A stretch of 64,000 bases of DNA, taken from the NCBI GenBank assembly GCA_021773355.1, contig JAJFKE010000050.1:186001-250000 (forward strand). The letters run 5' to 3'. Source of the stretch: Gammaproteobacteria bacterium. GTDB lineage: Bacteria; Pseudomonadota; Gammaproteobacteria; Pseudomonadales; Pseudohongiellaceae. The notes beneath the pieces were generated by a model. The model was not told the origin of the DNA. It saw nothing but the letters and a program-made list of their open reading frames with translations, and ran no database searches. Below, piece after piece: positions 17,354-27,356 of the stretch. The position numbers were made by a program, and so were the translations under genes. The stretch's first letter is position 1. Each line of letters opens with the position of its first letter.

Positions 17354-18352
17354 TTATTCTGATGGACCGTCTGCTTCGATAGGGGTGCCGTCGCCGTTCA
17401 TGCCCATCGCTTCGTAACGCCGCCAACCAGCAAGAATGCCCGCAAGACCATGATTGCCTTCGTGACAGGCATACTCATACAGCGGCATATCAGTTCTGCG
17501 CATAGGAACCTTGGCCGACCAGCTCACATCCCAGGTTTGTGGATCTTCAACAGTGAAATCATAATCCAAAGTGTTTTCATCCACCCAGGTGAAACGCTCT
17601 TCTACTTTCATACTCGAAGTAGCACCTCTGGCTGTTTGGAAGTAATAGAAGTCCTGGGTGTGGATTACCAAGGTATCGCCATCCCAATGTGCGACTGAAT
17701 CACCGTCCCACTTTATCTGTCGTGTGTGATGCTCACTATCTAGCCGAATAATTCGGGCGCGGTGAATCATCTCATTCACAATCATGATGTGGTCTTTGGT
17801 CTGGACGAGTTGCATATTATTATTATAAGCACCGGGTACCATGGGTGGACCCGCACCATTACTCATCAGACAGCGATCGGCTAGAGTGCGAGCTTCCGGC
17901 CCGAGACTCAATCTACGCATCTCGGCGATCCTGGCAGCACGTGCCTTACCAATTTCATTCATGGCTGGCAGGCGCCCATTGGGCGGATCGTAGATAAGCG
18001 AGGTACGTCGATCGGCGATGGTTTCAATTCCGCGCTCATACCAGAATTCGTTGTAGGAGATAACGCCGGGCGGATAACCAGCACCACCTACAGAATCGAT
18101 GATTAGATCGCGGTTTTGCCGACGATTCTCGAAAGCTGCCCATTCCGCGGCTTCGTCCGGGGTCAGGGTTGCCTTATCAGCCAATTCAGCAGGTCGATTA
18201 AGTGGCGTCAGCGTACGGAAGGTATAGGTTCCCTGTAAATCTGGGTGACCATATTCAGTCCTGGGCATTACAGTGGACTGTCCCATCAACGCAGGGGCCA
18301 GTAGCAGACTCACCGCAGCCAAACCCAGTGAAATTAAGCCCTTATTGTTCAT
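17354..18352 (-). CDS. Secreted protein of an uncharacterised PDLQG-type family (paralogue 2)
   Basis: The 332-residue protein has a strong ribosome site (AAGGAGGCTTGA-ATG) and a signal peptide ending PALMGQS. It shares with the gene at 16273 the motifs HPDLQGTYTF, RPAELADK, YDPPNGRLPA, DRCLMSNGAG and ACHEGNHGLAGILAGWRR. These proteins form multi-copy families in some acidobacteria and marine proteobacteria, from memory, without an assigned activity. It is convergent with paralogue 1 and may have arisen by inverted duplication. No enzyme motif was recognised. Confidence 0.78.
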   Translation of the reverse strand: MNNKGLISLGLAAVSLLLAPALMGQSTVMPRTEYGHPDLQGTYTFRTLTPLNRPAELADKATLTPDEAAEWAAFENRRQNRDLIIDSVGGAGYPPGVISYNEFWYERGIETIADRRTSLIYDPPNGRLPAMNEIGKARAARIAEMRRLSLGPEARTLADRCLMSNGAGPPMVPGAYNNNMQLVQTKDHIMIVNEMIHRARIIRLDSEHHTRQIKWDGDSVAHWDGDTLVIHTQDFYYFQTARGATSSMKVEERFTWVDENTLDYDFTVEDPQTWDVSWSAKVPMRRTDMPLYEYACHEGNHGLAGILAGWRRYEAMGMNGDGTPIEADGPSE

Positions 18353-18617
18353 TCAAGCCTCCTTGTTCTACATGTTTTTCTAAGTAATGAGAGGGTATTT
18401 GGAAAACTACTCTTGTTGACGTCAATTTCCAAGTTAAAATTCTTAGCTATGGGCTAATAGCATAATTCTCTATCGCAGTTTGTGCGTAGGGTGCAACTGA
18501 TAGCAAGGCAGGCCAAGTATGACGAAAATCGATTTATAAAATAATTCGTCCGATCCAGACAAAACTCTATAGGCGATGCTCAACACCAACTAACCCTTGA
18601 ATGGGCATACAACATTG

Positions 18618-19061
18618 TCAGATTTCTTTTTCCATGATGACTCTGACATTGTCCCGGCCAGCTTCACACCAACCCAGATGCTGATATAAAGAAATATTCT
18701 CGGTCAGCAATACATGAGTGGCAAGCTGCATGCAGGAATAGCCTTGGTGCTTCGCTTGTTCCTGGGCAAAGTCCAGCAATCCACGCCCTATCCCTAAGCC
18801 CTGCTGTTCTGGTCGAACAGCTATATTAACGATAGAGGCTATGTTCTTGTCAAACGACATGCTAAGCCCGGCGACAATATCCTCTTCAAATACCACCACC
18901 CAAGTTGGATATTCTTCTATCTCTTTTGAATAATCTGCTTCCAGGGGTGGGAGAGGAGAATTACCCATTCTTTCAATATAGGGTGAATACGCAGACACCA
19001 TGCACTGTTGTAGGTTCTCTGCGTCAGCGGGCAGTGCCTGTCTGATATTCCACTTGTTCAT
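18618..19061 (-). CDS. GNAT-family N-acetyltransferase
   Basis: This 147-residue protein is a single GNAT domain. Motif A, the acetyl-CoA binding loop, reads VRPEQQGLGIGRGLLDFA (Q/RxxGxG/A). The C-terminal part ENISLYQHLGW is the usual motif B region. The substrate is unknown. It lies upstream of and in the same direction as nothing obvious, and follows malate synthase G on the minus strand with a 66-bp gap, so it may be read as the end of that transcript. Confidence 0.85.
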   Translation of the reverse strand: MNKWNIRQALPADAENLQQCMVSAYSPYIERMGNSPLPPLEADYSKEIEEYPTWVVVFEEDIVAGLSMSFDKNIASIVNIAVRPEQQGLGIGRGLLDFAQEQAKHQGYSCMQLATHVLLTENISLYQHLGWCEAGRDNVRVIMEKEI

Positions 19062-19127
19062 AGCGATGTACTAAGGAATTTCCTGGCGTTCCTCCAACAC
19101 GACCGTAGCCTGGTGCGATAAGATACC

Positions 19128-21308
19128 TCAATCACCGTAACTCGACCTTGTTGCCTTCACTTGCAGCCTGCGGGCGTGCAATCTGGGCTCGGTGTATCCG
19201 TTGGGCTGAGTGATACCATCGAAGATTAGATCGCAAGCTGCCTGAAAAGCTATAGACGAATCGAAATCCTCAGCCATAGCGATATAATTAGAGTCAGTTG
19301 AATTTTGTTGATCAACCACTAGTGCCATGCGCTGTAGGGTTTCAAGCACCTGTTTCTCACTGCATAGCTCGTGCAGCAACCAATTGGCAATATGCTGACT
19401 TGATATACGCAAGGTGGCCCTATCTTCCATCAACTCAATGTTATGAATATCGGGTACTTTTGAACAACCAATGCCTTGATCGACCCAACGTACTACATAG
19501 CCCAGTATGCTCTGACAATTGTTATCCAGCTCTAGCTGAATTGTTTCCGCATCTATACTGCTTACATTGTTCAGCAGAGGCAAACTCAAAATATCACTCA
19601 ATTTTGCCGGACATCTCGCACTTATTTCACGTTGTCGTTCTTGAACGTTCACACGGTGATAATGAATGGCGTGCAGCACCGCAGCTGTTGGTGAAGGAAC
19701 CCAGGCGGTGTTCGCACCAGACAGTGGGTGAATAATTTTCTCATCCAGCATTTTAGCCATCAGCTCTGGCATCGCCCACATGCCCTTGCCGATTTGCGCT
19801 CTACCCTGTAGGCCGCAGGCCAAGCCAACGTCTACATTATTATCTTCGTAGGCCTTGATCCACTGTGTTGACTTCATATCCGCCTTCGCTACCATAGCGC
19901 CAGCTTGCATGCTGGTATGTATTTCGTCGCCGGTACGATCAAGAAATCCCGTATTTATAAAGGCAACCCGATTCTTTGCTGCGCGAATACACTCTTTTAG
20001 GTTGACAGTAGTGCGCCGCTCCTCGTCCATGATGCCTACCTTAATAGTGTTGGCAGCAAGTCCTAACAATTTCTCTACGGCAGTAAAAAGATCACAGCTA
20101 AACTGCACTTCCTCAGGTCCGTGCATCTTTGGTTTGACGATATAGATACTTCCCGTCCTGGAATTACGCAGCTGATTGCGCAGGTTCACATCGATTGAAG
20201 CAATGGCGGCGGTAATTACCGCATCCAAAATACCCTCATAGATTTCTACATCGTGTTTGTCGAGTATCGCGGGGTTGCGCATTAAATGGCCGACATTTCT
20301 TATCAGTAACAAACTTCTGCCCGGCAGCGTCAGAGGTTCACCACTTGGCGAATTGAATTGCCTGTCTGGATTCAGAGATCGCCTTAACTGAACACCCCGC
20401 TTTTCAAAGGTCTCTGTTAGATCACCCTGCATAAGGCCTAACCAATTTCGGTATACTTCCACCTTGTCTTCGGCATCTACGGCCGCTACAGAATCCTCAC
20501 AGTCCTGGATGGTGGTAATCGCTGCTTCCAAAACAACATCTTTTACACCGGCTGGGTCGGTTTTGCCTATGCCGGACTCTGGATCGATTTGAATTTCAAT
20601 ATGCAGGCCATTATTTTTAAACAACACCGAGGATGGCGCTCTGGCATCACCGTAATAGCCTTGAAGCTGGGTTGGATTTGCGAGCATGGTTACAGAATGC
20701 TCTAACTCCACAAGTAGTTGCTCATCCACAATTCGGTAAGCTCTAACTTCCGAGTGGCTGGCAGTCATCAGGGGACAGGCCTGATCTAAGAATTCTCTAC
20801 AGAAGGCGATGACTTTCTCACCACGAACTGGATTGTAGGCATCTGCTCTTTCGGCCCCGACTTCTTCGGAAATGACATCAGTTCCATACACCGCATCATA
20901 CAAGCTTCCCCAGCGGGCATTCGCAGCGTTCAGGGCGAAGCGTGCATTTTTAACCGGCACCACTAATTGCGGGCCTGCCAAAACTGCAATCTCGGCATCG
21001 ACGTTTTCGGTGTTGACAGTAAAGTCTTCTCCTTCATCAAGTAGATAAGCAATTTCCCTTAGAAATTCTTGGTAGCTTGCCGCACTGATTGCTTGATTGC
21101 GAATATGCCAATCATCTATCTTCGCCTGCATCTGATCGCGGCAAGCAAGAAGTGCTGTATTACGAAAGGTAAACTGATCAAGTATAAGTTCTAGTCCGGA
21201 CCAAAATTCAGCTTCTGAAATATCGAGCTTGGGCAAAAGCTCGGTATTGACGAATTGCTCCAATACCGCTTCCACTTTGAGGCTACCGATTTCAACTTTA
21301 TTGCTCAT
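19128..21308 (-). CDS. glcB: Malate synthase G
   Basis: The 726-residue protein has the length of malate synthase G (about 723). It condenses glyoxylate with acetyl-CoA to malate, for growth on C2 compounds and glycolate. Landmarks include the N-terminal start [19 protein letters not shown], the central [26 protein letters not shown], and [17 protein letters not shown] near the active site. It is Mg-dependent and cytoplasmic. No isocitrate lyase or glycolate oxidase gene is in the window, so which route feeds it cannot be told. Confidence 0.95.
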   Translation of the reverse strand: MSNKVEIGSLKVEAVLEQFVNTELLPKLDISEAEFWSGLELILDQFTFRNTALLACRDQMQAKIDDWHIRNQAISAASYQEFLREIAYLLDEGEDFTVNTENVDAEIAVLAGPQLVVPVKNARFALNAANARWGSLYDAVYGTDVISEEVGAERADAYNPVRGEKVIAFCREFLDQACPLMTASHSEVRAYRIVDEQLLVELEHSVTMLANPTQLQGYYGDARAPSSVLFKNNGLHIEIQIDPESGIGKTDPAGVKDVVLEAAITTIQDCEDSVAAVDAEDKVEVYRNWLGLMQGDLTETFEKRGVQLRRSLNPDRQFNSPSGEPLTLPGRSLLLIRNVGHLMRNPAILDKHDVEIYEGILDAVITAAIASIDVNLRNQLRNSRTGSIYIVKPKMHGPEEVQFSCDLFTAVEKLLGLAANTIKVGIMDEERRTTVNLKECIRAAKNRVAFINTGFLDRTGDEIHTSMQAGAMVAKADMKSTQWIKAYEDNNVDVGLACGLQGRAQIGKGMWAMPELMAKMLDEKIIHPLSGANTAWVPSPTAAVLHAIHYHRVNVQERQREISARCPAKLSDILSLPLLNNVSSIDAETIQLELDNNCQSILGYVVRWVDQGIGCSKVPDIHNIELMEDRATLRISSQHIANWLLHELCSEKQVLETLQRMALVVDQQNSTDSNYIAMAEDFDSSIAFQAACDLIFDGITQPNGYTEPRLHARRLQVKATRSSYGD

Positions 21309-21459
21309 AGCTTAAGAGTCTACTAAATAATATATGGGTTGTTCACCCTAGCTGACAAGGGGAGCTAAGCAAACTTAGTACACGACAATACGATAAATAG
21401 GAAAGAGATGAATGGCGACGAAACTTCACTCAGCATCATCTAATCTATGCAAGTTGCGA

Positions 21460-21855
21460 TTACTCTGGTGAGCTTGATGCCGCAGAAGAGCCAGACTCCA
21501 GCGAAGCAAACTCGGCCATACGCTTAACAGAGCTATGCATCTCTTCCAACGCCTCTTGGAAAGGAGCATCATCAGCAGCACCGCTGTCTCTCGCCACAGC
21601 GGCCGAATTTAGTTTACGAATCAAGCGAATTATATTGTCACCTTCTGCCCTAAGATCTATGTAGCGTCTTTCGCTTGGAAAAACTTTACTGGAGAGACCC
21701 CAAACACCAGCCTCCATCAGTAGTACACCAAATAAGGTTATGGGCAACTGCATCTGAATCGTTAACGTCGCGCTGAGCAATATGGCGGTAAAGATAATAC
21801 CGATACCAAGACCCGTTAGGGCCATGTCTATACTGCGTCGAATATTCCTTCTCAA
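21460..21855 (-). CDS. Small two-helix membrane protein, unknown function
   Basis: The 131-residue protein starts with an Arg-rich segment and two hydrophobic helices (about 11-30 and 36-55). A charged cytoplasmic tail with a helical EALEEMHSSVKRM stretch and a Ser-rich end follows. The start is TTG, supported by AGGAG seven bases upstream. No family was recognised. It stands between malate synthase G and the esterase on the minus strand, with gaps of about 150 bp on each side, so it is probably its own unit. Confidence 0.65.
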   Translation of the reverse strand: MRRNIRRSIDMALTGLGIGIIFTAILLSATLTIQMQLPITLFGVLLMEAGVWGLSSKVFPSERRYIDLRAEGDNIIRLIRKLNSAAVARDSGAADDAPFQEALEEMHSSVKRMAEFASLESGSSAASSSPE

Positions 21856-22013
21856 TTTAATTCTCCTGTTTCCATTTTTTAATCAGCCACTGCAAAGCGG
21901 ATGCTAGGCCAGTCCATTATAGCGTACAGCGGACTATTCTCTTAAGAATATAGCGGGATATTAAATCTACCGTCACAATGTGACATAACACCAAGCAACG
22001 AGTTTGGTCCTAA

Positions 22014-23282
22014 TCAAATACTAGGGACGCTCTGATCTGTAATTAAGTTCAATTCAGCTGTATATAACATGGATCTGTCTAAGTCCTTACGTGCCCATTC
22101 GAGCAAAGTTTCCATATCTTGAGTGACATGTTGCTGATACAGGACAGTACCATTAACAGTAATCCGTACCTCTTGCGAAAAATCAACTTGCTCAGGATTC
22201 AACAACAAAGTAAATGCCTCCACCGATTCAATCGAGACAGTAAAATTATTAGCTGTTTTGCTCACCTCCAGAATTCCTGGCTGTCCTTCCCTTGCAAGTT
22301 TATCGATCCTGATCCAAAGATTACGATTGTAACGGTCGCTACGATCTGCCACCCATCGAAGCTCTTCAGGGAACGGGTTGCGTGGATTATCCAGCTTAAA
22401 CTGCTCGATCATTGGCTGCTCATCCGGCAACCAATTGGTATTATGTCCGCCGCCGTCGATAGCCCTGAATATGTGATTAATTTCCGCCTGTCGCAAAATG
22501 TCTATAAAAGGCATAACTGATGATACTGGGTAAAGCGGATCGTTCTCACCATTCACAATATAGAGCGGCCTGCTCATCAGGTTTTCGAAATACAGCTTAT
22601 AGCCGGGTCCACTTTGCGTGTTTCTCAACACACCTGGATGTCCAATATAGGGCAGGAACGTAGCCCAATGCGTAGATTGCTTGAACGCGAAAAAATAGGC
22701 GCCGGTGCCGCCATCGGAAATTCCAGTCAAGCTTGCGCGGTTGTCATCAATATTATAGGTTTGTTTGAGAGTCTTTAAAATCGCTGGCAAGTTTTCAGCT
22801 TGATTGTCGAACCACCAGAACGCCTCATTCCATGCTGCAGGTACTACCGTAATTCGATCTTCCTGTTTGAGAGAATCGTAGCCGCGTCGCCACCAACCAC
22901 CACCGGCCTCCCACTCAGGTCGACTGACACCGCCATGTAACATGAACTCCACGGGGTAGCTACGCGAAGCATCATAGGATTCAGGAATTAAAACTACGTA
23001 GGGAAAGCGCGTCCCGTCGGCCGCGATTCGAGCGCTCTCCTGTTCTCCTACGGATGCATTTTCTTGAAAATTTGGACCTGCCTTTAACCATTGATAGAGT
23101 GTTTCCGCATTTTTTGCCGCCGCAATGAGATTCGCCTGGCTGCTATTACTTTCTTCTTCGGTACTCGCCATCCAAAACTCACTAACTAATAGTTTTTCAC
23201 TGCCTCCTTCGGCGGCAAAAGCAGTGATCTGAGTGAAGGCGATGGTTATGAAGGCGCTAGTTGTTTTCCAATTAATTTTCAA
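22014..23282 (-). CDS. Exported alpha/beta-hydrolase (esterase/feruloyl-esterase-like)
   Basis: From TTG 23282 the protein has 422 residues, opening with a signal peptide (MKINWKTTSAFITIAF... ending AFAAEGG). The SD GGGAGG lies 11 nt upstream, and the start abuts the stop of the upstream hydrolase. An in-frame ATG at 23342 or GTG at 23294 is possible, but either would bury the signal peptide. The hydrolase core shows YVVLIPESYD, EFMLHGG (oxyanion region) and LTGISDGGTGAY with the nucleophilic Ser; a likely His is in DGGGHNTNW. A C-terminal beta-rich domain (about 330-420) follows. It probably cleaves esters of small exported substrates, and is co-transcribed with the metallo-hydrolase. Confidence 0.75.
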   Translation of the reverse strand: MKINWKTTSAFITIAFTQITAFAAEGGSEKLLVSEFWMASTEEESNSSQANLIAAAKNAETLYQWLKAGPNFQENASVGEQESARIAADGTRFPYVVLIPESYDASRSYPVEFMLHGGVSRPEWEAGGGWWRRGYDSLKQEDRITVVPAAWNEAFWWFDNQAENLPAILKTLKQTYNIDDNRASLTGISDGGTGAYFFAFKQSTHWATFLPYIGHPGVLRNTQSGPGYKLYFENLMSRPLYIVNGENDPLYPVSSVMPFIDILRQAEINHIFRAIDGGGHNTNWLPDEQPMIEQFKLDNPRNPFPEELRWVADRSDRYNRNLWIRIDKLAREGQPGILEVSKTANNFTVSIESVEAFTLLLNPEQVDFSQEVRITVNGTVLYQQHVTQDMETLLEWARKDLDRSMLYTAELNLITDQSVPSI

Positions 23283-23283
23283 T

Positions 23284-24150
23284 TTAGAGCTCACCTCCCA
23301 GTTCCGTGTACAGGGCGCGTAGAAAACGATCTGGATCCCCATACCTTGTGTTGTAGTCCTTTGTAGGATCGGCCGCGGCCACTTGCTCGTAAGACATGTC
23401 TCGGTCCAGCATGGCTTCTACCTGAGCGGCCACGTCCAATACCATGTCGCGAAACCCCATAACATCCTCACGGCCTGATACTACTCCATGTCCCGGCAAT
23501 ATTTTGGTATCTGGGCCAGCCACCCCGATGAGCCTACCCAATGCTTCCAGCGTACCTTTCAGAGTTCCGCCATTGTTAGTGTCTATCACAGGGAATGCTG
23601 TAGTACGAAATACGTCACCGCTGTGCACCACATCCGAATCCTTGAAATGAATAAAGGTATCGCCATCGGTGTGAGCAGGTGGAACCGGAAAGGCATAAAC
23701 TTCTTCGCCATTCAGGTGAATAGTAATAGCATCGCTGTAGGTAAGAATGGGAAGAGCCGCTTCGGGTACCTGCTCACTTAAACGCACCCTTACTTCGTCG
23801 CGGGCAAGTATTAGTACTCCCATCTTGCCCATATTCTCGTTACCTCCCGTGTGATCGCCATGCACATGGGTATTTATTAGGAATCGAATATCACCGCTAT
23901 TCAGGCTTCGAATAGCCGCCACTATCCTGTCCGTAAGAGGTGCAAATTGATCATCGATCATTACCACCCCGTCCTCACCGACAGAAAGGCCGATATTGCC
24001 ACCGCGCCCTTCAAGGTAATAGACGCTGCCGGCGACGTAATGCGGGATGATCTCTACATTACTGAAGTCCTGTTGCGCCAGGACGGAATCGGCGAAGAAT
24101 GCAGTAGCTAGCACTAGAGCGAGGGTTTGTAAGTGGTGGAATCTGGACAT
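23284..24150 (-). CDS. Exported metallo-beta-lactamase-fold hydrolase
   Basis: The 288-residue protein has a signal peptide ending DSVLAQQ and a full MBL fold. The zinc motif HVHGDHTGG (HxHxDH) is clear, with further ligands in HTDGDTFIHF, VVHSGDVF and LPGHG. This variant resembles the periplasmic MBL hydrolases annotated near quinoprotein or subclass-B-like proteins; true carbapenemase activity is not implied. The esterase gene starts directly after its stop, so the two form an operon and may act on the same exported compound. Confidence 0.88.
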   Translation of the reverse strand: MSRFHHLQTLALVLATAFFADSVLAQQDFSNVEIIPHYVAGSVYYLEGRGGNIGLSVGEDGVVMIDDQFAPLTDRIVAAIRSLNSGDIRFLINTHVHGDHTGGNENMGKMGVLILARDEVRVRLSEQVPEAALPILTYSDAITIHLNGEEVYAFPVPPAHTDGDTFIHFKDSDVVHSGDVFRTTAFPVIDTNNGGTLKGTLEALGRLIGVAGPDTKILPGHGVVSGREDVMGFRDMVLDVAAQVEAMLDRDMSYEQVAAADPTKDYNTRYGDPDRFLRALYTELGGEL

Positions 24151-24411
24151 GGAGTAGCTCCCAGCCTGATTGGCTTTGATTGTAGACAGGATTCATTTTG
24201 TCAGAGAAAGAATAAGAGTCTGGGGGCGGAATGTCCAATGAGCTGCACCGCGACGGCTACTGTATTTCGCATCGTGACCAAGTAGTTTAAAGTAGCTGCT
24301 GTTGCAGCTGCTAGCCACGGTATTTGGGTCTTTATGGAGTAGTTTAGGGTCACAGACCGTATGATTAGTACTTTATGAGAGGGTTTCAAGCATTCAGGTT
24401 CATGGGCGCTG

Positions 24412-25197
24412 ATGTCAATATTGATGCATAGTTCAATACAAGGCTTTGCCAATAGATTCGGCTGCTCGATGGTATTTGCCCTGGTGATGAGCCTGACTAC
24501 AGGCCACTCGGCACTGGCTCAGGACAGCCTGCCGCAGCTGGATCTGGAGCTTCCACTGCGACTGGATTTTTCAGGGTCTTGGGAGAAAGACTTTCGCCGC
24601 AGCGATAACTGGGAAGACGAACTCTCTCGAACCATGCGAATCAGGCAGGAGGCCGCGGCGCGGCAGCAATCCTCACCGGGTTCTACCCGTATCCGCTCTA
24701 CGCCACCAATCTCCATAGGCAATGTGAATCTCCCTCGAAATAGGGGTCGCGGTGCGAACATTATCGATCTGGCCCGCCTGGCGGAATACGTTAGTCGGCA
24801 GAACACACTACAGATTACGCAGACCCGCGAGGAAATCAGAATCGAACGCAATGGAGAGGCAGCATTAATTTGCGGCACAGAATATGAGTTGCAAGAAACC
24901 TTCGCCAATCAACATGGCGTAGAGGTGTGCGGCTGGGATGGACAGCAACTGCTGTTTCAAATCATGCTACCCGATGACCTGATTATCATGCATCGCTTCA
25001 CCGTGTCCTCTAATAATCAGGTATTGAATCTACTCACCAGCGTGTATAGCAAAGGCGGAGAACCGTTTAATTTGATACAGGCATTCAACCGTTACCAGGC
25101 ACCTCGCGATGAATTCAACTGCATACAAACCCTGAGCCGCGGACAGGTTTGCAACCAGTCGGGTGCTGACCTATCGACGGTCCTCGATGGACAATGA
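24412..25197 (+). CDS. Secreted protein of unknown function
   Basis: The 261-residue protein has a signal peptide ending HSALAQDS, then a low-complexity Arg/Ser/Pro stretch (about 75-115). A beta-rich C-terminal part holds four Cys (CGTEYE, EVCGW, NCIQ, VCNQ), which suggests disulfides in the periplasm. No family was recognised. The stop overlaps the start of the lipoprotein gene (ATGA), so the two are co-translated and probably work together at the envelope. The exact start is uncertain, since in-frame ATGs at 24424 and 24469 are possible. Confidence 0.7.
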   Translation: MSILMHSSIQGFANRFGCSMVFALVMSLTTGHSALAQDSLPQLDLELPLRLDFSGSWEKDFRRSDNWEDELSRTMRIRQEAAARQQSSPGSTRIRSTPPISIGNVNLPRNRGRGANIIDLARLAEYVSRQNTLQITQTREEIRIERNGEAALICGTEYELQETFANQHGVEVCGWDGQQLLFQIMLPDDLIIMHRFTVSSNNQVLNLLTSVYSKGGEPFNLIQAFNRYQAPRDEFNCIQTLSRGQVCNQSGADLSTVLDGQ

Positions 25198-26378
25198 GAA
25201 AATTGAGTTATCTCAGTATCACCGCGCGTTTTCCCAATTTTCATGTGCTTTGGCTTGTGGCATTTTTGGCTGGCTGTACTCAGACTCCTGTTGCACCTAT
25301 AGAAGTCCCATTAGACCTGGTAGGCGATGTAGTCTTAGATCGAGCAGTCCAAATTCCTGCGCAAGATTCCTTACTGGAAATAGGAGTTCTGATCTTTACC
25401 ACGGAAAATAAGGCCGGGGAAGACTATAAAATTGGTGACTGGATTTTCGATGAAATCATTCAAAAAGAAACTCAATTTCTCCCCAATCTGATGAAGGACA
25501 CGCTACAGGATTCCAATCAGTGGGGAGCAATACGAGTGATTCCCGAGCACGACCCCTCGTTGGACCTTTTCATAAACGGAGAAATACTTCAGTCTGACGG
25601 TCAGACACTTGAATTGAAAATAGCGGCCACCGACAGCAGTGGCCGCGAATGGCTAAACAAAGTTTACGCAGATCAAAGTGATTTTGAAGACTATCCAGAA
25701 TCCACACGATTCACGCTGGACAATACTTTCGACGCCACTAATTTTGTGGATCCTTTTCAGGATATCTACAATCAGATAGCTAACGATTTAATTACAGTAC
25801 GATCGAGGATGGATGAGCAAACCCTGCTCGACCTAAATCTTGTAACCGACATGCTGTATGCTAGCGATCTATCACCAGACACTTTTGCTGATACATTAAC
25901 AGTAGGCGAAGATGGATTGCTAAGAGTTGACAGGCTTCCCGCTCTGGACGATCCGATGTTAGCCAGAGTTGCCGACATGAAGTACCGTCATCATCTATTC
26001 ATAGATACCGTGGCTGAGTACTACCAAACTCTTTACGACGATATTCAACCGGCATATGTATTGTGGCGGCGTTACTCAATCGATCAAATTTCCGAAATCG
26101 AAGCTGCACAACAACAGGCAAGCAGAAGCGACTATGGAAGCTCCAGCGGTTTTCTTTCGCTTAGCCAACGCTACGATCGATTCAAATGGAGCAAAATTTT
26201 TGAACGGGAGTTTAACGATCTGGCAGTAGGGTTCAACAATGAACTGGCACCGGCAATTCTCGAATTGAATTCACAAGTTCACGGCCTAAGCGGCACTATG
26301 GAACAGCAGTATCGACAATGGCGAGGAATCTTGCGTAGATTGTTTGAATTGGAGAACGGCGACGGCGCTTTTCAGTAA
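25194..26378 (+). CDS. Outer-membrane-type lipoprotein of unknown function
   Basis: The 394-residue protein carries a lipobox LVAFLAGC near residue 28, so it should be acylated and anchored. The mature part starts with a beta-rich domain (LLEIGVLIFTTEN, SLDLFINGEIL, LELKIAATDSSGREW) like those in lipoproteins that build ABC-type envelope sensors. The second half is helical (about 250-394) with a coiled-coil tendency. No named family was recognised. It is translationally coupled to the secreted protein at 24412. Confidence 0.72.
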   Translation: MRKLSYLSITARFPNFHVLWLVAFLAGCTQTPVAPIEVPLDLVGDVVLDRAVQIPAQDSLLEIGVLIFTTENKAGEDYKIGDWIFDEIIQKETQFLPNLMKDTLQDSNQWGAIRVIPEHDPSLDLFINGEILQSDGQTLELKIAATDSSGREWLNKVYADQSDFEDYPESTRFTLDNTFDATNFVDPFQDIYNQIANDLITVRSRMDEQTLLDLNLVTDMLYASDLSPDTFADTLTVGEDGLLRVDRLPALDDPMLARVADMKYRHHLFIDTVAEYYQTLYDDIQPAYVLWRRYSIDQISEIEAAQQQASRSDYGSSSGFLSLSQRYDRFKWSKIFEREFNDLAVGFNNELAPAILELNSQVHGLSGTMEQQYRQWRGILRRLFELENGDGAFQ

Positions 26379-26405
26379 TAGCACGGGCGCTATACCCCCC
26401 GCTTT

Positions 26406-26492
26406 TTAAAGACTCAACAAAACGACCCAACAAGCGATGGCCACGGCAACGGGTACTATCATTAGGAACACTAAGTGTCGTAGATGAACCAT
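26406..26492 (-). CDS. 28-residue single-helix membrane peptide
   Basis: This short ORF has a near-ideal Shine-Dalgarno AAAGGAGG (26501-26508, minus strand) eight bases before its ATG. It encodes MVHLRHLVFLMIVPVAVAIA and eight more residues ending at TAA. After a short basic start the whole peptide is one hydrophobic helix, like many small membrane proteins. It lies alone on the minus strand in the 290-bp gap between two plus-strand genes. No homologue was recognised; the strong ribosome site is the main evidence. Confidence 0.6.
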   Translation of the reverse strand: MVHLRHLVFLMIVPVAVAIACWVVLLSL

Positions 26493-26668
26493 TTTTAGTT
26501 CCTCCTTTCTAATTCACGAAGCAAATATAACACCGATCCCAGCAAGCCTTGGCTAACTGCGACACTATGACGCGGCAACTTATTATTCGTCAATTTATCG
26601 CTGAGGTCCTTTTAACTGCTAGTTCTCTGGGCGTATACTCCAGCTAAAATATAGAAAAGGGCATAACC

Positions 26669-27214
26669 ATGAGCGAAGAACAGACCCTCTCTGAAAATAG
26701 CAGCAGATTTCGAAATATACTTATTGCCGCGATGGGCACATTGCTTGTAGTTATCGTTGCCGGCTTCCTGCTCTATTCGTCAATCTGCCCCTGTGAGCGA
26801 ACTCCCGGTGGTTTCTTGTTTGGGGAACGTGCAAGCGAACCAGTTACTGACTGGTCATTCGCAAACCAGGTTGAACTCTGCCAGTTACAAATTTGGGCAG
26901 GAATCAGACCCCACGCAATTAACCTAAATTGTATGTCAACCCCTGAAGGCGAGCTTTACCTCAGTTGCTCGGTCTGCGATACCAAGTATTGGGCCAGTAA
27001 GGTTGGTGCGAATGAGTCTGGTGTGATGCGCCTGGACGGTATCGTTTATCCGGTCACGCTGAGTCGTGAAACCGACGAGGCGGCGATAGACAGGGCTTGG
27101 GCTGCCCGCGTGTCGAAATTACAAGTACAGGGCGGTCCGGGAAATCCTGCCCCTCCCCCTGATGCGCAACGTGGCGAGCGTTGGTGGACGTTTAGAGTTG
27201 TCTCTGCCATCTAA
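26669..27214 (+). CDS. Single-pass membrane protein with periplasmic Cys-rich domain
   Basis: The 181-residue protein has one hydrophobic helix (about 15-40) after a short cytoplasmic start, then a periplasmic domain with CPCE, CQLQ, NCMS and CSVCDTKYW. The later part (ELYLSCSVCD, GVMRLDGIVYPVTLSR) recalls the small split-barrel pattern also seen in the proteins at 30627 and 31973. A Pro-rich linker and WWTFRVV end follow. No family could be named with confidence. It has its own terminator downstream. Confidence 0.65.
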   Translation: MSEEQTLSENSSRFRNILIAAMGTLLVVIVAGFLLYSSICPCERTPGGFLFGERASEPVTDWSFANQVELCQLQIWAGIRPHAINLNCMSTPEGELYLSCSVCDTKYWASKVGANESGVMRLDGIVYPVTLSRETDEAAIDRAWAARVSKLQVQGGPGNPAPPPDAQRGERWWTFRVVSAI

Positions 27215-27251
27215 GCCATAAAGCCATTTCTGCAAAAACCTGTGCAAAGAG

Positions 27252-27284
27252 AAAGGCGAGGGAATTGGATTCCCTCGCCTTTTT
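27252..27284. terminator. Rho-independent terminator (bidirectional)
   Basis: AAAGGCGAGGGAA (27252-27264) pairs with TTCCCTCGCCTTT (27270-27282) around TTGGA, followed by further T residues. It ends the gene at 26669 and could also stop the convergent gene at 27357. Confidence 0.9.
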
Positions 27285-27356
27285 AGTTCTCACACTGGAT
27301 TTTTGTTAGTTTGCGGGAAATCTAACTCCCGAACTTCAACAAATCTTTCACTATCG

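Noticed and set aside
19298..19735. 145-residue plus-strand ORF
   Set aside because: Antisense to malate synthase G; no own ribosome site or domain.
24201..24452. 83-residue minus-strand ORF
   Set aside because: Overlaps the start of the secreted protein gene on the other strand and has no coding signs.
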